A DNA stretch of 64,000 nt from Pithys albifrons albifrons (Eukaryota; Chordata; Aves; Passeriformes; Thamnophilidae). Within the stretch, counting starts at the first letter, position 1. Every line of letters starts with the position of its first letter. Location of the stretch: NCBI RefSeq assembly GCF_047495875.1, contig NC_092465.1, positions 4,178,160-4,242,159 on the forward strand, given 5' to 3'. Shown piece by piece: positions 1-12,700 of the stretch. Below the pieces are notes generated by a model, which was given only the letters and a program-made list of their open reading frames with translations, was not told the DNA's origin and ran no database searches. Both the position numbers and the translations under genes were made by a program.

Positions 1-111
1 CCTCAAGGATCATCGAGTCCAACTCTTAAGTCAGTGGCCCACATAGGGGTTTGAACCCATGACCTTGGCATTATTACAACCAAGTTTTAACCAACTGAGC
101 TAATCTCAGGC
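1..111 (-). mobile_element. tRNA-Ile-headed SINE with CR1-type tail (TguSINE1-like), cut by the window edge
   Basis: Read on the minus strand, this begins with a tRNA-like head. The A box TAGCTCAGTTGG lies at 91-102. An anticodon arm resembling tRNA-Ile(AAT) follows at about 66-80. The B box GGTTCAAACCC lies at 47-57. The head then passes into GAGTTGGACTCGATGATCC (about 7-25), which is the CR1 3'-end motif seen in the long CR1 at 17897. A Pol III head fused to a LINE tail is the standard SINE plan, and a tRNA-Ile plus CR1 combination is what I recall for songbird TguSINE1. The 3' end lies beyond base 1. A true tRNA gene is unlikely because the acceptor stem does not pair and the CR1 tail follows directly. 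Confidence 0.8.
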
Positions 112-3100
112 ATAAGTCATGTCTGTTTAGCCAGATAACAGGAACTGGTTCTGAAATGTTGAGAGATCATTTTGATGATGAAATGGCACTCGTTTCTTTG
201 TTTCATTTAAACTTATTAATCTAGGTCTAGGGAAAGCTCATTCTTTGAACTGAAAATTAGTATAGAAAGCCAAAAGTTGCTCATAACTTGGTTTGGAAAA
301 TATGGGACATTCAGGTGTTGCATAGGTAGTTATAATTTAAATCTAATTTTAAACAGGTGCATATAGTCCTTCAGGTTCTTTAGTCACAAGGTGTAGAAAA
401 CTGAGCAAGTTTGACAACATAATTTATGTAGGAAGTCTGCACATATCCAGTTGCAGATGGTGATCGTCATTACACTTCTGAAAATTAACATTTTTTTAAT
501 TGGAAGAAGGGCTGGTTGGGGTTTTTTCACCCCTCCATTTTCTCTCTCCCTTCTCCCCTTCCCCCCCCCCCATTTTATTTTGGTCTGTAGAAATTTAACT
601 TGATATCTATAAATTTATCTTGATAACTATAATCATCAGATAATACTGTCAGAACAATCAATTTGGTTCTTACAGACATAATTTTGAAAAAAAAAAACTG
701 TTTTAATTTTCAAAATAGGTGGTGTACACTACAGGGATGCTTGGTACCTCCTTTCATAGATGCCCACGGTCTCTAAAAGTAGCATTTAGGTCTTGAGGTT
801 ATTTAAAGATTCCCAATTTTTTTACTTGTCTTTTAGACTTTATTTAGCTATGCAAGATATCACCATATTCAGTATTTTTTTATAATAAACATGTCTAGTC
901 AAAGAAAGCATTAATGAAGCAATTCCCCAAATAAAACAGCCCATCATATCTGAGTTGCAGCAGAGAGAAAGTGTGGTCTTTGTAGTTTAATCAAGATCAC
1001 AAGACTTGTTTTGAGCGTCTGTCATCTTTAATTTTACGGCACTTCATTTCAGAGTGGGACTGCCAGGGTCACATGCAATTAAAACACAGGCAAGATTTGT
1101 CTTGTGAAATCTTAACATAAAAAGTAATGTGTTACTCTATTTTAACTTTTCTACTGAACTCTATGAACTCACTAATTACTTTTCCCCCTCTTGTCACCTT
1201 TTTGATATGACATGTATTTTATAAAGGAGATAGAAGTTTGGGATTTTTTTTCTATCATGCATATGATTGAGGATAACAAAATTAAACCAGAGAAAAAAGG
1301 AAATGTATTTTTCAGAAATACATTTTTAGAAATATCTGAGCATTACTGCTTCAATTACAAAGGGACTGGAGGATCAAATTCAAGGAAATAACTATTAATC
1401 TGCTTAACTAGGGCAGGTAGAAGCGTAATAACAGACCAGGGATTTTAGCAAGGCCAATCACACAGACTGGAGTTTATTCTCTTGAGTGGGGTGACAGGGG
1501 AAGGGTAAAGGGACTTTAATGTGGTGGGCCATGAGAAGCACGAAAAGCTGGTATCTGTGTAGCTTCTTTATAGCTTTAGCCCAGTTGTTGCATCGTAGTG
1601 ATCAGTAAATTGCATGGACCCTTATTAACCTTATTGATAAGGAGCTTAGGGAAGTCCCATTCAGTCCAGAATATATTCTTCTTTTTGTTCTCCTGTCTGT
1701 CTCGGTTTGCAATCCCAGTCTCTTTGTACAGAAATCCTTTATGTTGCACCTCAAAATTCTGTGCAAGTACTCTGCTCATTTAACTTGGAGCAAGGGAACT
1801 GTAGAGCAGAAAGGGCTGGAGTAGGCATGGGGCCACAGGCCTATTTAAATATAGCTGGGACACCTGGAGAATGTTTGAAAAATTTCTTTTAAAGAATCTT
1901 TTATATTGTTCTTCTTTCAGTGCAGCTGGGGTCTGTGGGGATCAGGGGATTATTTTTGATACCTGTCTAAAAGAGTTATGTCTACACTGATTTCCATCCC
2001 TTGCTACTAATTAACCTTATTGTATACAGGAAACAGTCTATTTAATACCTGCATTCTTTCTGTAATGCCAAGTAAAATGAAATCTAGTGTGAAATCTAGT
2101 TAGCATTTGCCTTTTTGAAGTCATTTTTGAGTTTCCAGTCCGGGTGACTGTGACCTCAAAACTGAAAGCTGTAAAAATGGTCCTGATTTTGGCTCAATGG
2201 GAGTTTCTTGAAGATTCTCTGTTCACCTGGACTTGCACGTGTAGTAAATTGCCCATCTTGGTGCTTAACAGTGCTTTCCCAGGAACCAGCTATTTCTGGG
2301 TCACTCATAGCCCTGCAAAGAACATATGTTCCTCCTAAGTAAAGGAGTCTCCTCCTTTCTGCTGGAAAGATCACACTTGGACTGTTTTCAGTGTATAGAG
2401 ACTTATGAAAAATTTAAATAGCAATGGTAAAACCAGATACATTAAGGAGAACAAAGAATGATGATTTTAAGATGTCACCAACAAATGCAGAGGATGGTGA
2501 GGGGTAGCTGAGAAGTTAAAACTGTCAAATGGAGGGCAAAAATGCGGATGTTGTACCATATTATAAAGGACACTTAAAGTCTCCTGAACAACACTGATTT
2601 TGATCATGTCTGTTCCAACATGCAGATACAGGAGTTGTTTCTGTACAGCATCATTTGTGAAAGGAATATTTTTCTCATGTATTTGATGAGGAAGGGTTCC
2701 CTGGATGTCACTAAGTTGAGCTGAACCCTGTGGTCTTGCTTTCTGTGCAGGTCTCCAACTGCATCCCTGATGAAATGGGAACCAAAGACAGGGTTGGATT
2801 TTACAGGAGATTGTTTCAGTTCCTAAAAGAGGATTTGGGTCAGGTGGCTGGGTCTCTCTCTTGGGGACAGGCCAGCTGCATGAGCATAGAAGTCTTTTAA
2901 CAATAAAATCTTGAAGAAAGGGACATAATTTAATACCAATTTTCCTTCACTGAATACCAAATTATGAGATCAAGAACAAAGCTAGTCAAAACAAAGGACA
3001 AGGAAAAAAAACCCCTTTTTAATACTGACTGCACTTCCACTGACAGCATAGATACTAAACAAAGGTTGGAAGTGATTGTTTGATTTATTTGTTAGTATTA

Positions 3101-4503
3101 AAGCTCTGTGGAAGCACCAAAGGAATAGGACATTGATATCATTAGTTACAATCTATTTGGGAAAAAGAAGAAGCATTGTTTTCATTCCTGCTGGGGCTTG
3201 TCAGGTAGCTTCGTTATTAGAAATCTGGCTTGATGTCAGAAATGTAGGTTTATGGGCTTGAAGTACTGGGTGTACACGGCTGTTCATTCCTGTGGTCAAG
3301 TGGCCACGGCGGGGATCCAAGATTTGGTTTAAGGAGCCTGAAAGTTGTTCCTGGATGCCTCTGTATAGCTACTCCTCAAGCAACAGGAGAGATTTTTTTT
3401 CTGTTTTCCTTCCATTTCCTGTATTTTACACTTATTTTGGTCAATAAAGCAATGTTCATTTATGCTTTACACCATTCTCCAGAAAACACATTTCTTGCAG
3501 TGCAGCCTTTCCAAAAACAACAGAAATAATCTGACTTAACTATAAAAGATTTTATTATTAGCTTTTTTTCTTCTGCCTTTCCTACTAAGCTCCTCTGCAA
3601 AACAGCTAGAAATTTTCATTTTCAAAACATTAGTACAGCAAATTGCCATCTTTCTGTGCATGGCATTCTCTATGTACTCATCATCTGAATGATTCCGGAT
3701 CACTCTCCGGCAGCATGAATCACAGCATGCCCTCATGCCTGCCTCTTTTTCAATTATATCTAAGAGGAAGACTGCTGGAGACCCATTTTTTCATCTTGCA
3801 CAGGACCCCAAAAGTGCCAGATCTCATTTCAATATAATATTATGACAGTATGATAAAATGGATGTTAACAGGACACTGACTAATATGATCCGTAGAGAAA
3901 TGATAGAACAATACAATATCGGGCAGATTGTATTCCTAATGCACATTTTATGGACACAAAATTCCCTCTATAAACAGGGTTCTAAGATTTAATCCTTATA
4001 TCCTATGATCCTACTTAGTGTTCTAAGACATTCTGCAGCACTACTGAAATTTTCACGTTCTTAAATGAAATATATATTTTTATTTTAGCACAGAGCTGCC
4101 TATATCACTCCCAATTTACTAATGAAACTTGGCATTCAAATGACTCATCAGCACGTACTGCAAGGCATAAAAATAGATTAATGTGGCATACGTTTCTTTA
4201 CCCATAAAAACGCACCTTCATATAATCTCAGCGCTGTCTTATTCAACAGAAAGTATGTCATTTCCTTCCCCTAGCAGGTCGACTTAAAAATGAGCTAAAT
4301 GTGTGAGAAAGCCATTACTGCACTAATGAAAAGCTCGATACCGTTTGAATTTTTCATCATGGGATATTTGTTCTGTAGCACAGAGCACTAATATTTACTG
4401 TCACCGGTACAGTATGCACAGTAATTAAGTTACAGTCATCAACAGGGTGGATGTTAAGCAAAGATGTTCCTGTATGAGCTTGGGTCTCTTTCAGACATAT
4501 TTC
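112..4503. other. Intergenic stretch, no gene recognised
   Basis: AT-rich sequence downstream of ARHGAP15. I see a C11 run at 561-571, a small tandem pair of the 12-mer TGAAATCTAGTK at 2078-2101, and many A and T runs. No exon with credible splice sites, RNA gene or young repeat stands out. The block at 4040-4440 is listed separately as a possible conserved element. Confidence 0.6.
4040..4440. promoter_or_regulatory. Possible conserved noncoding element
   Basis: This block differs in texture from its repeat-rich neighbours. It has no poly-A or poly-T runs, many homeodomain-like TAAT/ATTA cores, and scattered CpGs (GCACGTACTG, AACGCACC, TCGACTT, CACCGGTAC) in otherwise CpG-poor sequence. Such composition is common in deeply conserved developmental enhancers, and the ARHGAP15-GTDC1-ZEB2 interval is known to be rich in them. 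This is inference from composition only. It would need alignment to other vertebrates. Confidence 0.25.
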
Positions 4504-4700
4504 TTAGAATTATAGAATCTTGGAATGGTTTGGGTTGGAAAGGACCTTAAATCTCAGCCCCAGCCCTGTCCAACCTGGTCTTGGAAACTTCTAGGGATGG
4601 GGCAGCCACAGCTTCTCTGGAAAACTTGTGCCCGGGTTTCCCCACCCTCATAGGGAAGAATTCCTTCCCAATATCCAACCTAACATGAGACAGCCCTTCA
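4504..4700 (-). mobile_element. CR1 LINE 3' fragment
   Basis: The plus strand opens with TTAGAATTATAGAATCTTGGAATGG and continues as the reverse complement of the avian CR1 3' end. Recognisable pieces are GGTTGGAAAGGACCTTAAA, the GTCCAACCTGGTCTTGG region and a GGGGCAGCCACAGCTTCTCTGG stretch. It ends near TCCAACCTAACATGAGACAG. It is truncated at its 5' end, as most CR1 copies are, and noticeably diverged. Confidence 0.9.
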
Positions 4701-6449
4701 AGCATGTGTAGGTTTGGTTGATGAAGTGGAGAGAAAAAGGGTTAAAAGGACTTTGGCACCTGATATAAGCTCCATCTGCCTCTTTATGTGCAGTAGCACA
4801 TAGACCACTAGGATGGTAAAAGCCACCTCAGGACCTTACAGACTAAACAATGTTTGTAGAAAGGAAATCAGTGCCTGCTTATATTCTAGAATGTGGACCA
4901 AGGTTATGAAATGATGCACTGGCCAAAATCATCACCCTCATTCAGAACACAGACACTGATCTCACCTGCTTCATATGTGATGGCAGGATGGTGCTGAGGA
5001 TGCTCGTTTGCTCACAGAGTGGCTGGCTACATTCCTCTCTTTCTCACCTCTTCCCTTACTAATAACTTCAGAATGATATGATGTGAAATTAATAATATGA
5101 ACTTGGGAGCAGATGGAATTCTGGGTATAGTAACATATTTTTCTCTCTTGTCCATGCAGGAGACCTGCTCATATGAAGTATGAGCTTCAAGGACAGGACT
5201 AGCTTTTTCATCAAATTTCAGTCTGAGGTTTTCAGGAGATTTCTTTCCATAAGCACAGTCTCTTTGGAGAGCATCAGAAAATCTGTAATGTGCCAAATTT
5301 CCCAAGTGATCCAGCTTTTTTCTGCCAAACTGTCTATCCATTTTGACTGTGTCCTCCTATGCTCCTTTTCCTCCCACCACTTTGTGACACCAGCCACATC
5401 TGGACTAGTTTTGACACAACCTGGCCACAGCTTCCTGGAGATAACTGTCAGACAATCTGTTACTGTGCACATGTACCTGTGTTTTCACAATGATGCCTGG
5501 TATAAGTTTAAATAAGTAAATCAGAGATATGTTCAGAGCTGTCTAAACCTCAGGAACCCCTTACATGTTTATGGTCAGCTAAATTCTGAAAAGTCCCACA
5601 ACTACTTTATCATTAGGTGGGCACAGAAAGCCCTGAGATCTTACTGTGAGGTGTCTGTCACCGTCACTTCTGGAGTCAGTGAGTCCAAAAGGAGCAATTT
5701 CTAACAGCAGAGTGATTTGCCTTCCCACCACATTATGCTTGGCAAGTGGCCTGAGACAGATGTATGCTTGCTTCTTAATTAGAGAGCATTTTCCCTTCTA
5801 CCCAGTAAGTAGTCCTGGTCACTCTCACAGCAGAATGTCCATAGGAAAGGCAAGAAGCACAACTTGTGACCTATGCAGCCTTGAATTAAGACAGAAAAAG
5901 GCATCCCAAGCAGATATGCAAGTGATGGATTCCTTCTGCACTCAGACATGTTTGGGCTCAAATGCTACAATTCTTTTATGAATGAATCCCCAACTGTACA
6001 GATAACAAAAGGATTAAAAAATATTTTGGCTTTCACAGGGTAAAATCTAAGGTCTGGCTGTGTAGAAACATTTTGGGATATGAAGCAATTAAAGGGTCAT
6101 GTGAGGAAACAGGAATTTTTACATCCTGGAAAAGTTTTTAGTGCCTGAGAAGAGCGTCCAGACCCTTTAGCCATGGATCTCAAGGCTCACCTTTTGTCAC
6201 TGCTTGTTCCAAAATGTTTTCCTAATATGTTTTCCTGCTGATCTTAGGGATAAACGGCATCGCTTCTGACGTGGAACCCTCATCTTTCATTGCATCAATT
6301 AAGATCAAGCATCTGTTTTCCATAGCAAGGACTCTATTTATACAGGTAGGTTATCCAAAAAACAAGATATAAATGTTTTCCATAATAGCACAGGTCACAT
6401 ATTTTGGCAGAAAATGGAATTAAAAGATTACTTTAGGCTTTTTTTGCCT
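4701..6449. other. Intergenic stretch, no gene recognised
   Basis: Overlapping open frames of about 85-110 codons occur on both strands between 5027 and 5981, but none has a recognisable domain or consistent exon boundaries. I see no repeats or RNA genes here. Confidence 0.55.
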
Positions 6450-6560
6450 TCATAGAAGAGAATCATAGGATGATTTGTGTTGGAAGGGATCTTAAAGATC
6501 ACATAGTTCCAACATCCTCTACTATAATACATTCCATGTCCCTGTTCCCCACTTCCATAT
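6450..6560 (-). mobile_element. Short CR1 LINE 3' fragment
   Basis: The plus strand reads TCATAGAAGAGAATCATAGG, then GTTGGAAGGGATCTTAAAG and a TAGTTCCAACATCC-like segment. This is the reverse complement of the terminal roughly 70-100 bases of avian CR1. The rest is too diverged to place, so the right boundary is approximate. Confidence 0.85.
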
Positions 6561-9500
6561 TTGCCTGGCTTTAAAGCCATTTGGGAAGAAAAACTAGTTT
6601 ACTGAGGGCCTATACTATAGGAACAGCATTTCCAAGGAGGTTCTGGTTATCTGAAATACAGGCTCTGTGTGAAGAAAAATTATATCATGGCAAAGTGAGT
6701 AAATAAAGAGGGTAAAATGTCTATGGAGGGTTTCCATTCCCTGGACCTACTTACTTGGTATGGGCCAAACCATAGGGTTTGGACACAGGCTCATGTTGAG
6801 GTTACCTAGAGGAGCAAAGACAAATCTCTCTTCTTCATCCATTGCTGAGGCTTACTTGACAGAGCAAGCCTGACCTAAATCAGGAAAAAAATTATTTTGC
6901 TGTGGTAGAGCTGCTCTGTTTCTTCCAGAATGTGAAAAAAGTGTCCCTGTCCTCGCTCTCATTCTTTTTACACCATGTCCCGCAATTTGAGACAATGAGT
7001 CACTTGTAAATTCCACACCTTTTCCATCAATGCTTGTTCTGAGTCTGCCTAAAGCCACTTAAAAGACCCACCTTTTTAATCTGTCAGCTGTGCTTCATGA
7101 TGGACTCTTGAGAACCAGGGGATCTTTGTCCCCATGCCAAGGGTGTCCTGATGGTAGAAAAGCACCTGGGGCAGGGGAATACAGACCCAGAAAATGCACC
7201 AGGTCTCAATTCATCCTCATGTGTTTCAGGGGAGGATGTTGAATTGTCCAGTTAAGGAAATGTTTTCAAACCCATTCCTTTTTTTCCCTCCTCCCTTTGT
7301 TTTGGGAAATGAGAAAAATATATAAAAGCAAATTATTAATAAAACATCTATTATGCCCATGGGACAGAGGTCCTTCCGTATTGTTCAGATGGCATGTTTA
7401 TTGTTGACATCTCTCTTTTCTCTGAGTATGCACAGAACCCTGAAATCCTTTTACATTTTTAATAAGATTATTTCTTTTTTTCAATCTAGTGCAAGAAAAC
7501 CACATCTGCAATATGCATAATACTCTCAAAAACTGCAGCATCAGAGGGAAAGCACTGCCAATGTTTTTGGCTATCTGCACTTCAAAGAGACATGACGTGA
7601 AAAAGAATAGTACTGGAGGTCTCAGGAAGGTGCTTGTATTTTGCATCTCAGGGCGTGTTTGTTTAAGGTAGCTGCTTTATTTTTCAGTTCTCACATTTGA
7701 AGTGAAGCACATCATAAGCACAAAAGGAAATTTGATTTGCTTTCCAAGCAGCAACACTCCATAAACCTGGAATAACTAATATGATTGTGTTGGTTTTGTC
7801 TGAACTTGAGGATCCTGTGGAGCAAGGGGATCTGTCAGCTCCATGTTTCCTGCAGCACTGCGTGGTCTGGGGGTGTGTGGAATCTGTGAGTCTGTGAAAA
7901 TGTGGATCTACAACTGAAAAACAATGCACAGTATCATCTGTGTGCTGCACCATCACTCTGTGAGATTCTTCAGCCTTAGAGTGCAGCTTTCTTGACAGAG
8001 CTGATACACCTGCCTGGATCCTGGCCCATCTTGTAGTGAGATCCAGACCCATATCCCATTTTAATTCTGCCAGAGCTGCTGATGGAACTTTGGAGAGCTG
8101 CATGGTGAGGTAGCCACAAGGGAGAAAACAGCAAGACTGGTGTGTTCCCTGTATAGACCAAAAATATCACCTAATTCCCCAAATTCCCTTTTGAACCTGG
8201 TCCATGAATTAAGGACAGTTCAGTTCCTCAGTGCAGAGGAGAAATCCAACACAAACAAACTACTTGATTCTTTAAAGGGCTATAAAGAGTTAAATAATGA
8301 AAAAATTAGGAATCCTTTCCCCTTGGATACCTAGAGCTTTGTTCTAAAGGGCAGAATAGATACACGGAGCATTCACTGAAAGACAGAGCAAGTTGTAAGG
8401 GGTGTGGCAGATCTTCCATTCGAGGGAAGGTTAAATTGATTAAGAGACAAATGAGAGGTGATGTGTTAGTGGTGTATAGGAGAGTGAATTGCCAGGAGAG
8501 GTCAGTCAGATGATCCTATTTAGCCTTTCCCATAAATCAAGAGCAAGTGGAGTGCTATACAATGGTACTAAAAGCTAATGAATTTAAAAGTGATACAAGT
8601 AAAATATTTTCTTTACATGGTGCATAATTAACCTGGGAAATTCATCAGATACCATTAAGACAAAGAGCCTGGCAGGATTAAAAATGGATAATAAGTGACA
8701 GAAACTACATAAAGATAGAAATGTGTATAGGGTGTTCAGCCATTTACTTAAAACCATTTGCTGCCTGGGGCTGCAAAGATACATTCCCAGTGGGAAAGCC
8801 TGACATAACATTGGACTTTTCATACCTTTTTCACTGCACTGGGTAGGCTGAAGTCTGAGCAATGGACTGGTCAAAACACTGTCAATATGGTTACTTTAAT
8901 TTTCCAGAGCAGAGGTCACACCTCCCAGACCCAAAATTGCAACCAAAAAATGTTCAAAAAGGTTTAGAGCTGATTCTTTGAAAGCTTCTGAGCTTTGAGA
9001 CAATATAGAAATCACTGGTGGGGAGATGTTCTAGAAATCACTCGTGGTGAGCTGCTCCTTTTGTCTGCCAAACGTGCATCGAAAAACCCTAAGGATAAGA
9101 GCTGAGCACAGAAATTTTATTTTGACATAGGCAAAGGAGAGGAGAATTGTGAAATTTCTAAATCTGTATTTTATTAACAGAAAAGTGCTCTAAAATGGTG
9201 GTGATTCGTGGGAAATTAACGGGTATGCATTCTGAACTTACAGTGTTTTATGGTCCCTCTTAAACTTATTAAGCGAAGCCTTCAGCTTCTACTGGAGGTG
9301 TAAGGTGTTGCCTCAGGTATTTTGGAGGTGTGCAAAAAAGCTGGTTTACTGTGAGATGGTGGGTTTCCAGTACCTTTGAAATATTTCTGAGGGTTTAACA
9401 GCAAACTTCAGAAAGCCAGAAAACATCATCATAGTTAAGAATGTAAAAGACAAATTTTTTTCCTGTTCTGTTTCCTATGAGGCTCTCCTGACCTTGGGTT

Positions 9501-9564
9501 GCAGGGTTGAGTGTCTGCAAAAACCCAAATACCTGATTAGATGGCTGAATTCAGGGTGTAGACA
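6561..9564. other. Intergenic stretch, no gene recognised
   Basis: No supported gene. The longest open frame is 139 codons on the minus strand (7684-8103) and resembles no family I know. An imperfect local duplication at about 9005-9054 repeats AGAAATCACTSGTGGKGAG after about 26 bases. Otherwise I see ordinary AT-rich sequence. Confidence 0.55.
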
Positions 9565-9769
9565 ATAAAGTTTCTGTGAGGGTGGTGAGGCCCTGACACA
9601 GGTTGCCCAGAGTGGTTGCAGACTCCCTATCCCTGGAAGTATCCAAGGCCAGATTGGATGGGACTTGGAGCAACCAGGTCTAGCAGAAGATATCGCTGGA
9701 CATGGCAGGGGGTTGAAATGAGGTGATTTTTGAGGTCCTTTTCAATCCAAACTATTCTATGAGTCTATT
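9565..9769 (+). mobile_element. CR1 LINE 3' fragment
   Basis: In sense orientation this shows the CR1 landmarks in order: GGTGGTGAGGCCCTGACAC, GGTTGCCCAGAG, CTATCCCTGGAAGT, GGCAGGGGGTTGAAATGAG, a TTTTTGAGGTCCTTTTCAA segment, and a decayed octamer tail (ATTCTATGAGTCTATT) running into A-rich sequence. It is 5'-truncated and moderately diverged. Confidence 0.92.
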
Positions 9770-12700
9770 AAAAAAAATAGAATGGTCTGAATAAAATGAG
9801 TAAAATGAGCACTAAAATACAAGGTTCTCTTTTGAGACAAGTGGCTCTGTGCCTCAGTTTCCCACACCATTGATGTGCAATGTTATTGCATCCCCAGTCT
9901 CATGTTTTGAGTCTTGAATGCAATTTAATTTTTTAAATTTCATTATAGGTTTTTTGTGAAAAACTGAAGTTGTGGCTCATGTTTTCTATCCAATATGCAA
10001 TTCTTTGCAAAACTCTATAAGGAAAGTGGGTGTTACTAGTATTTTTTGTCTATTTGTAAGCATGTTATTGTTGAGTGCAAAAATAGCATGGAGTGAGTGA
10101 TTGTAGAGGACACTGGTTTGCTGTGTTCACGCAGGGTGAATTGGCACAGGGATGAGATGGCTGTTCAGTAGCATTTTGAGCAGTGAAGGTTTTGGGTATG
10201 GCCTGACCTCCATAGGCTCCTTGTTTGTCCCTTGGTCCTTAGGGAAAGGTTATTTTTTTTAATCCATAGTGGGTGCTAGGAAAGGTTCCTATCGTCTTCA
10301 AAAAAAGAATTGCCCTGGGCTCCATTTATGCATCCAACAAAAACCAGGAGTTGTGACTGAGCCCCGTGCCTCTGATTATGCTGAGCTTCCCTGTGCTCCA
10401 TGTTTCCTTTCTGAGGCAGGAATGCCATGCAGGGGAACCTGCTGTGCCGTGATAATGTGTGCCTTCCCCCAGGCTCTACTTTCAGCCTCTTCTGAGAATT
10501 AGCCATGTAAAATCTATACTCTGCCTGATTACAGTGTTGATTGTGGGCCCAACTTACTTTCCAGCTTTCTTCCCAACTTTACCCATGGTCTACATACTAT
10601 GTGCAAATTGATTAGCTGAACTTCTTGAGTGCCTTGGGCTGAATGGCAGGCTTGGGCTCTGTTGCAGCATGGGGTGCTTACAAAAACAGACTGAATTTTA
10701 CCTGCACTGTAGCTGTCCTGGCAGAGAATTGAAAGGCTGCTCAAATATATGTTGCTCTTATATATAAATATATATGTACATAAATAAAAAGAGGGATGAT
10801 TATTTGTTCAGGGGAGTTTATGCCCCCTCTTTTACCCGCAGCTCAGCAGTCAGTCTGCCTTTCTTATTTTTGTTTTTGGTTCAGAAATTCTATTTTGCAG
10901 TTGAATTTCTTCAGCTAAAAACTGACCATTTTTCTCACAGGAGTTTAGAATTCAATGAAATGGATTTTTATTTTTATGGTCAAGAGAAAACTTTCTAACT
11001 GGAAATGCCCTTTTTGTTTCCATTAGAGATCTCTTTCTGGTATCTCTGCTTACTTCAATCCCAGTTACTTCATGCTTGTATTTCTTACATGAATTTGAGT
11101 AGATCCTCTTCATAGGGAGACGATGTAGATAAACACCGAGATTCTTGGAAGTATTTTCACTACTGCATTCTCAGCCTTCATTTTTCTGATCATATACCAT
11201 TAATATCTCTGTGCTTAAAATATCTGTGGCCTTTCTCAAAGTGATGCTAGCTCTTGAAAGGGAAGGACTTCTTCAAATCTAATTTGGACTTGCTAAAAAT
11301 TTAGCAAAGTTTGAGCATATTTCTACCAAATGATAGTGAATATTCTAATAAGTAACAATTATTAGAAGAGCATTGTGGTGGTGATATAGGTTCAGTGAAT
11401 CGCTCATGGGGATGGAAGCCAAACTTGGACACTTTTGGGATTTAGAAGTGTGTGTGTCCAGCAACAAAAGAGTCTGTTGGAGATCTGGGCTGTGAGTTTG
11501 GTTAACAAAGGTTAAACTACCTGAGCAGGAGGTAAAATAAACCCTGCTGCAGTTAAGTTTTGAAAATTTATTTTCTCTTTATTTTTTTTTCCACTCTTGC
11601 CATTTTTGTCCTTCTGGTTTCTGCTGATGGCTGGAGCTGTGGGCTGGCTGTTTGACTAATGTTGAGTAATTTTGCCCATTAAATTAATGTAGGTAATAAA
11701 GGAGGCAGGGAGTAGATTGACCTTTCAGGGAAGGAAGTGGCTTGGTAGCAAGGCATGGCCATTCCTTTCTGTTGTCAGGATGAGAAAGAATAGATGTCTG
11801 CTATAGGCTCTGGATGGATACTCTCTGGTGAGAGACACTTGTGTCCTCCGAAATTGGCTGCCAATGTCTCAGGCTGCTTTAACAAAGCTTTTAGCAGAGC
11901 ATTTAGTGCTTTTGTGCTGCATTCATGTAAGGAACCCTTCAAACCCAAAGAAAGGCTCATGTGTCCCAAAGTTTCCTTGATTTTTTTTTCCCTTGAACCA
12001 AACCAGTCTATCTCAAGAAAGATATGGGTTCATTTCATAAGCCTTGTCTTGCTTATAGAAACAAGACAAGAGGAGTCTCCATGCTCCAAAGAAAGCTTAA
12101 AAGAAGATTGATTAATTAATTAATTAAAGAATCATTTTGTCTGAGTGCAACAGGCTCCAAGTAACAAGTGAACTTTTCATTTCCAGTAATAGCAGAGATT
12201 ACTTCAATGGCATGATTGTGAGCACCCGTGGGGCCATAATGTGAATGGTCTTTATTAAGGAATAGGCTGAACTTCTGACTATCTTTCTTCCAGTCATTTC
12301 CACAGGCTATAAACAGCGCCTGGTTTGTTGCTATTAAAAGAGTCTACAGACGATGATGTTGAAAAGCATTACTGTTTAAGTACTCATGGCTTGACATTAA
12401 CATGAAAAATATTTTCTTGAACATAAAGTGAATTTGGGTTCTCCAGAACATTATAGTTTTGTTCCAAAATAATTGTGTTGAATATTTGTGATACAAGAGA
12501 GATTTTCCTTGGTTTTGTGTTTTTCATTTTAATTATTGGTCGCTATCCCTCTGTTTTGCTTGATTTTTCAGACACATGTGAAGCCGAAAAACATATCAGG
12601 GCAAATTTTTATGTTTTCTTGGTGTTATTTTCTGCCTGTGTTAGTACCTGATGAAAGAGCCTGGTCTTAGTTAACGATCAGGCCTCATTATGTGTTTTCT

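Noticed and set aside
30..111. A genuine tRNA-Ile gene
   Set aside because: Boxes A and B are present, but the acceptor stem does not pair and the sequence runs directly into a CR1 3' motif, so it is a SINE head.
7684..8103. 139-codon minus-strand open frame
   Set aside because: Peptide matches nothing I know, has no flanking splice signals, and the length is expected by chance.
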